Source: Trebonia sp036509215 | GTDB lineage: Bacteria > Actinomycetota > Actinomycetes > Streptosporangiales > Streptosporangiaceae | Direction: 5' to 3' | Assembly: GCA_036509215.1 (NCBI GenBank) | Contig: DATCGA010000155.1 | Coordinates: 1 to 8,283, forward strand | Length of the DNA stretch: 8,283 bases | Shown: piece after piece, positions 4,447 to 8,283 of the stretch | How the letters are laid out: each line of letters opens with the position of its first letter | Position numbering within the stretch: the first letter of the stretch is position 1 | Notes under the pieces: model-generated | What the model saw: only the letters and a program-made list of their open reading frames with translations | What the model was told of the DNA's origin: nothing | The model's database searches: none | Position numbers and translations under genes: made by a program

Positions 4447-5850
4447 ATGCGCAAGGAGAGCAGGCAGAGCAGGCAGAGCAGGCAGAAGCGTAAAGGCACG
4501 AGGATCGGCAAGGCCGCAGCCGTCGCGGTGCTCGCCGCCGCCACCGCGGCGCTCGGCACCGTCGCCGCCATCGGCGCGCCCGCGGCCACCGCGTCACCCA
4601 AAGCCGGGCACGCCCTGAGCCTCACCAGGCAGTACTTCGGCAGCACGGTCGAGCCGTACACCGGCAAGGAGACCCCCACCTACCGGTACACCCTCACCAA
4701 TGCCAAGGGCATGAGCGTGGACCTACTGTCCTTCGGTGGCATCACCCAGGCGATCAACGTCCCCGGCCGCAACGGCCGGACCGCCGACGTGGTCCTCGGC
4801 TTCAAGACCCTGCAGGACTACGTGACCGAGGACAGCCCGCCGGTCACCGCCAACGGCGGCCCGTACTTCGGCGAGACCGTCGGCCGGTACGCGAACCGGA
4901 TCGCCGACGGCACCTTCAAGCTCAACGGCACGACGTACACGCTCCCCATTAACAACAACGGGAACACCCTGCACGGCGGCCTCGTCGGGTTCGGCAACCA
5001 CATCTGGTCCCAGGTGGCCGAGATCCACACCAGCAGCGAGGTCGGCGTCACCCTCCAGCTGGTCAGCCCGAACGGCGACCAGGCCGGCGCGGCGGGCAGC
5101 CCCGGCTGCCCCAACGGCTGCACCGGCTTCCCCGGCCAGCTCACCGTGGACGTGACCTACACGCTCAACAACCAGGGCCAGTACGAAATCCGCTACCGCG
5201 CCCGCAACGACTCGCCGACGCTGAGCACGGTCGTCAACCTGACCAACCACAGCTACTTCAACCTGGCGGGCGAGAACTCGCCGGCCGGCTCCGCCTACGG
5301 CCAGTACGTGCAGATCAACGCCGACCGGTACTCGCCCACCGACACCACCCAGATCCCGCTGCCGATCGCGAACGGGGTCTCGGTCTCCGGCACGCCGTAC
5401 GACTTCACCACCCCGCGGCAGCTCGGCGCCAGGATCGACGACGTGAGCGCGCCCGACAACGTCCCCGCCAGCTTCGACTCGCTGACCAAGGGCGAGAGCC
5501 AGCTGGCGATCGCCGAGGGCTACGACAACAACTGGATACTCAACAAGCGCACGGCCGGGACCACTGGCCCCGGCGGCCTCAACCTGGCCGCGCACGCCTG
5601 GGACCCGGACAGCGGCCGCGAGCTGACCGTCTGGACCGACCAGCCCGGCGTCCAGCTCTACAGCGGCAACTTCCTGACCGGGACGCTCAGCGGCATCAGC
5701 GGTGACAGCTACCGGCAGGGCGCCGGGTACACGTTCGAGACCCAGCACTTCCCGAACTCGCCCAACGAGCCGGCCTTCCCGTCCACCGCCCTCGGCCCGA
5801 AGAACACCTTCACCTCATCGACAATCTTCGCATTCTCCGCCAACGGCTAG
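4447..5850 (+). CDS. secreted aldose 1-epimerase (mutarotase)
   Basis: The enzyme interconverts alpha and beta anomers of sugars such as galactose and glucose, here outside the membrane. Of 467 residues, 1-22 form a very basic n-region with (SRQ)x3, about 23-45 a hydrophobic core, and cleavage probably falls near PAATAS (about 45-50). The mature part is a complete GalM-type beta-sandwich: GRYANRIADG (substrate-binding Arg151), NTLHGG (His176), NLTNHSYFNL (catalytic acid His268), GTPYDFT, GYDNNWIL and GYTFETQHFP (catalytic base Glu431). A loop at about 208-230 holds a Cys pair (GCPNGCTGFPG, C221 and C225) where the family usually has a short turn. It could form a disulfide, which would be sensible for an exported protein. 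The gene stands alone between pdtaR and polA, with its own promoter candidate and a strong terminator. No RR twin-arginine motif is seen, so Sec export is likely. The family call is firm and the natural sugar unknown. Confidence 0.93.
   Translation: MRKESRQSRQSRQKRKGTRIGKAAAVAVLAAATAALGTVAAIGAPAATASPKAGHALSLTRQYFGSTVEPYTGKETPTYRYTLTNAKGMSVDLLSFGGITQAINVPGRNGRTADVVLGFKTLQDYVTEDSPPVTANGGPYFGETVGRYANRIADGTFKLNGTTYTLPINNNGNTLHGGLVGFGNHIWSQVAEIHTSSEVGVTLQLVSPNGDQAGAAGSPGCPNGCTGFPGQLTVDVTYTLNNQGQYEIRYRARNDSPTLSTVVNLTNHSYFNLAGENSPAGSAYGQYVQINADRYSPTDTTQIPLPIANGVSVSGTPYDFTTPRQLGARIDDVSAPDNVPASFDSLTKGESQLAIAEGYDNNWILNKRTAGTTGPGGLNLAAHAWDPDSGRELTVWTDQPGVQLYSGNFLTGTLSGISGDSYRQGAGYTFETQHFPNSPNEPAFPSTALGPKNTFTSSTIFAFSANG
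4459..4485 (+). repeat. 9-bp tandem repeat encoding (Ser-Arg-Gln)x3
   Basis: Three identical AGCAGGCAG units sit in frame within the n-region of the epimerase signal peptide, adding three positive charges. Confidence 0.9.
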
Positions 5851-5866
5851 ATCTAACCGCTTACAA

Positions 5867-5903
5867 CGGTGCCCGGCGACCCGCACAAGGCCGCCGGGCA
5901 CCG
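5867..5903 (+). terminator. strong hairpin terminator after the epimerase gene
   Basis: A perfect 12-bp stem, CGGTGCCCGGCG with CGCCGGGCACCG, closes a 13-nt loop and begins 17 nt after the stop codon. No T-run follows, as is common in actinobacteria. It ends 24 nt before polA and so should insulate polA from the epimerase transcript. Confidence 0.75.
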
Positions 5904-5914
5904 CCGTACGGCCA

Positions 5915-5920
5915 TAGGAT
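5915..5920 (+). promoter_or_regulatory. -10 element for a possible leaderless polA transcript
   Basis: TAGGAT fits TANNNT and ends 7 nt before the polA GTG, the same geometry as TAGGCT before pdtaR. The same bases include AGGA, which at 8 nt from the GTG could instead be a ribosome-binding site. The two readings cannot be separated by eye. No -35 hexamer is evident. Confidence 0.35.
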
Positions 5921-5927
5921 CGGGAGC

Positions 5928-8283
5928 GTGACTGACAGGCTCCTGCTACTCGACGGGCACTCGCTCGCGTACCGCGCGTTCTTCGCGCTCCCGGTGGAGA
6001 ACTTCGCCACCACGACGGGCCAGCCCACCAACGCCGTCTACGGCTTCACCGCGATGCTGATCAACGTCCTGCGGGACGAGAAGCCGACCCGGGTCGCGGT
6101 GGCGTTCGACCGGTCCGAGCCGACCTTCAGGCACGAGCAGTACGTCGAGTACAAGGCCGGCCGGACCAAGGCCCCGGACGAGTTCCGCAGCCAGATCAGC
6201 CTGATCTTCGAGGTGCTTGACGCGCTCGGCATCCGCTACCTGTCCGCGGCCGGCTACGAGGCCGACGACATCATCGCCACCCTCGCCACCCAGGCCAGCG
6301 CGGCGGGCGACGACGTCCTCATCGTCAGCGGCGACCGGGACACCTTCCAGCTCATCGACGACCACGTGACCGTGCTCTACAACAGCCGCGGCGTGTCCGA
6401 CATGAAGCGCTACGACCCGGCCTCGCTGGTGGAGAAGTACGGGCTGACCCCGGCGCAGTACCCGGACTTCGCCGCCCTGCGCGGCGACCCGAGCGACAAC
6501 CTGCCCTCGATCCCCGGCGTCGGGGAGAAGACCGCGACCAAGTGGATCGTGGAGTTCGGCTCGCTCGAGAACCTGGTCAACCGGGTCGACGAGGTCAAGG
6601 GCAAGGCCGGCGACGCGCTCCGCGCCAACCTCGGCAACGTGCTACGCAACCGCCAGCTCACCCAGCTGCTGTGCGACCTGCCGGCCGACGTCGTCGGTGC
6701 CGTCCCCGACGAGCTGGCGCCCGCCCGGTCCGACCGCAACACGATCCACCAGCTCTTCGACACCCTGCAGTTCCGGGTGCTGCGCGACCGGCTCTATTCG
6801 ACCTTCCCCGACGGCCTGCCCGGCGCGCCCGCCCAGACAGCAGGCGACGCCGCGGCCGCGGAGAAGGAAGTCGGGGGGTTCGAGGTCGACGCGTCCGTCC
6901 TCGCCCCGGGACAGGTCGCCGCCTGGCTGCAAACCCATCAGTCGATCGAACGGTCCGGGCTTGCACTATCAGGCACCTGGATCAGCGGCACCGGGGTGGC
7001 CACCGCGATCGCGCTCGCCACCCCCGACGGCGCCGGCGCGTTCATCGACCCGACCCAGCTGACCGCCGACGACGACCGCGCCCTGGGGGAGTGGCTGGCC
7101 GACGAGCGCCACCCGAAGGCGCTGCACGACGCCAAGGGGCCGATCCACGCCCTCGCCGCCCACGGGTACACGCTGCAGGGCCTCACCAGCGACACCGCCC
7201 TGGCCGCCTACCTCGCGCTGCCCGGCCAGCGGACCTTCGACCTGGCCGACCTGTCGCTGCGCTACCTCGGCAAGGAGCTGCGCGACGCGGCCGGCGGCGA
7301 CGTCCAGCTCACGCTGGACGGCTCCGACGAGCAGGAGGCGGCGATCGCGCTGGTCTGGCGGGCGGTGGCCACCCTCGACCTGGCCGCCGCGCTCGACGAG
7401 GACCTGGAGACGCGCGGCGCGACCCGGCTGCTGCACGAGATCGAGCTGCCGCTCGAGTACGTGCTGGCCGAGATGGAGCGGATCGGGATCGCGGCCGACG
7501 TCGACCTCTTCGCCGATATGTCGGCGTCGCTCTACGGCGAAGTCAAGGCGGCCGAGCAGGCGGCCTACGAGGATGTCGGCCACGAGTTCAACCTCGGCTC
7601 GCCCAAGCAGCTCCAGGAGGTGCTGTTCACCGAGCTCGGGCTGCCGAAGACGAAGAAGATCAAGACCGGCTACACGACCGACTCCGACGCGCTCACCAAC
7701 CTGCTCGCGAGCAACCCGCGGCCGGTGCTCGAGCACATCATGCGCCACCGCGACGTCTCCAAGCTCAAGTCGTTCGTCGACATCCTGACGCTGGCGACCG
7801 CCGATGACGGGCGCATCCACACCACCTACAACCAGATGGTCGCCGCGACCGGCCGCCTCTCCTCGACCGACCCCAACCTGCAGAACATCCCGATCAGGAC
7901 CGATCTCGGCCGCCGGATCCGCGAGGGATTCGTCGTCGGCCCCGGCTACGAGACCCTGCTCACCGCCGACTACAGCCAGATCGAGCTTCGCATCATGGCC
8001 GACCTGTCCCGGGACGAGGCGCTGCTGGCCGCGTTCGAATCCGGCCACGACTTCCACGCCGCGACCGCCTCCCGCGTGTTCGGGGTCGAGCCGACCGACG
8101 TCAGCGCCGAGCAGCGGGCCAAGATCAAGGCGATGAACTACGGCCTCGCCTACGGCCTGTCCGCGTTCGGCCTCTCCGGCCAGCTCCGGATCGCCGTCGA
8201 CGAGGCCCGCGGCCTGATGGACGACTACTTCGAGGAGTTCGGCGGGGTCCGCGACTACCTCCAGTCGATCGTCGCCCAGGCCC
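5928..8283 (+). CDS. polA: DNA polymerase I, partial (3' end outside window)
   Basis: DNA polymerase I fills gaps and removes RNA primers in lagging-strand synthesis and repair. The window holds 785 uninterrupted codons. Residues 1 to about 300 are the 5' nuclease: LLLLDGHSLAYRAFF, VAFDRSEPTFRH, GYEADDIIA, VSGDRDTFQL and the H3TH segment GDPSDNLPSIPGVGEKTA. Residues about 320-500 are the 3'-5' exonuclease fold, without the DxE and other catalytic acids, so proofreading is probably lost as in other actinobacterial PolA. The polymerase domain follows. It has TGRLSSTDPNLQNIPIR, motif A (TADYSQIELR, metal-binding D681) and the O-helix (R730, K734, Y738, Y742). These residues align with E. coli D705, R754, K758, F762 and Y766 at a constant offset of 24. 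Motif C lies beyond the edge. The GTG start is well placed for the first conserved strand. Confidence 0.97.
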   Translation, partial: MTDRLLLLDGHSLAYRAFFALPVENFATTTGQPTNAVYGFTAMLINVLRDEKPTRVAVAFDRSEPTFRHEQYVEYKAGRTKAPDEFRSQISLIFEVLDALGIRYLSAAGYEADDIIATLATQASAAGDDVLIVSGDRDTFQLIDDHVTVLYNSRGVSDMKRYDPASLVEKYGLTPAQYPDFAALRGDPSDNLPSIPGVGEKTATKWIVEFGSLENLVNRVDEVKGKAGDALRANLGNVLRNRQLTQLLCDLPADVVGAVPDELAPARSDRNTIHQLFDTLQFRVLRDRLYSTFPDGLPGAPAQTAGDAAAAEKEVGGFEVDASVLAPGQVAAWLQTHQSIERSGLALSGTWISGTGVATAIALATPDGAGAFIDPTQLTADDDRALGEWLADERHPKALHDAKGPIHALAAHGYTLQGLTSDTALAAYLALPGQRTFDLADLSLRYLGKELRDAAGGDVQLTLDGSDEQEAAIALVWRAVATLDLAAALDEDLETRGATRLLHEIELPLEYVLAEMERIGIAADVDLFADMSASLYGEVKAAEQAAYEDVGHEFNLGSPKQLQEVLFTELGLPKTKKIKTGYTTDSDALTNLLASNPRPVLEHIMRHRDVSKLKSFVDILTLATADDGRIHTTYNQMVAATGRLSSTDPNLQNIPIRTDLGRRIREGFVVGPGYETLLTADYSQIELRIMADLSRDEALLAAFESGHDFHAATASRVFGVEPTDVSAEQRAKIKAMNYGLAYGLSAFGLSGQLRIAVDEARGLMDDYFEEFGGVRDYLQSIVAQA

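Noticed and set aside
6542..7807. 421-codon + strand open frame inside polA
   Set aside because: It is a frame-shifted shadow of polA and is extremely Arg/Ala/Pro-rich. The polA frame itself is uninterrupted and has all its motifs.

Overview
The window looks like chromosomal DNA from a high-GC actinomycete, probably a filamentous one. The evidence is heavy G/C use at third codon positions, GTG starts, and a pdtaR-type ANTAR response regulator lying near polA. That arrangement is also known in mycobacteria (Rv1626 and Rv1629). The genus cannot be fixed from the sequence alone.

Layout from left to right. (1) The 3' end of an FHA-domain protein gene on the + strand. It is open at the left edge, where it carries five exact-length PERTA pentapeptide repeats. 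(2) Converging on it, a - strand gene for a four-TM membrane protein with two large extracytoplasmic sensor-like regions. It resembles the GlnX type that works with GlnH and the kinase PknG. (3) A - strand HTH plus LAGLIDADG endonuclease-like gene interrupted by a single in-frame TAG, with an 18-bp in-frame duplication near its 3' end. (4) 75 nt upstream of it and on the same strand, a 74-nt tRNA with a CAA anticodon but no long variable arm. (5) On the + strand, pdtaR, with a leaderless-type start. (6) About 600 bp without a credible gene but rich in dyads, ending in the promoter and leader of the next gene. (7) A secreted aldose 1-epimerase. (8) A strong hairpin terminator. (9) The first 785 codons of polA, running off the right edge.

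The FHA and membrane proteins probably belong to a Ser/Thr-phosphorylation signalling locus. pdtaR and polA are core chromosomal genes, and the epimerase serves extracellular sugar use. The endonuclease remnant beside the tRNA is the one segment that looks mobile, with more A/T-ending codons than its neighbours. The three items most worth checking are the interrupted HTH-LAGLIDADG gene, the short tRNA with anticodon CAA, and the structured gene-free stretch after pdtaR. I found no CRISPR array, complete insertion sequence or biosynthetic cluster.
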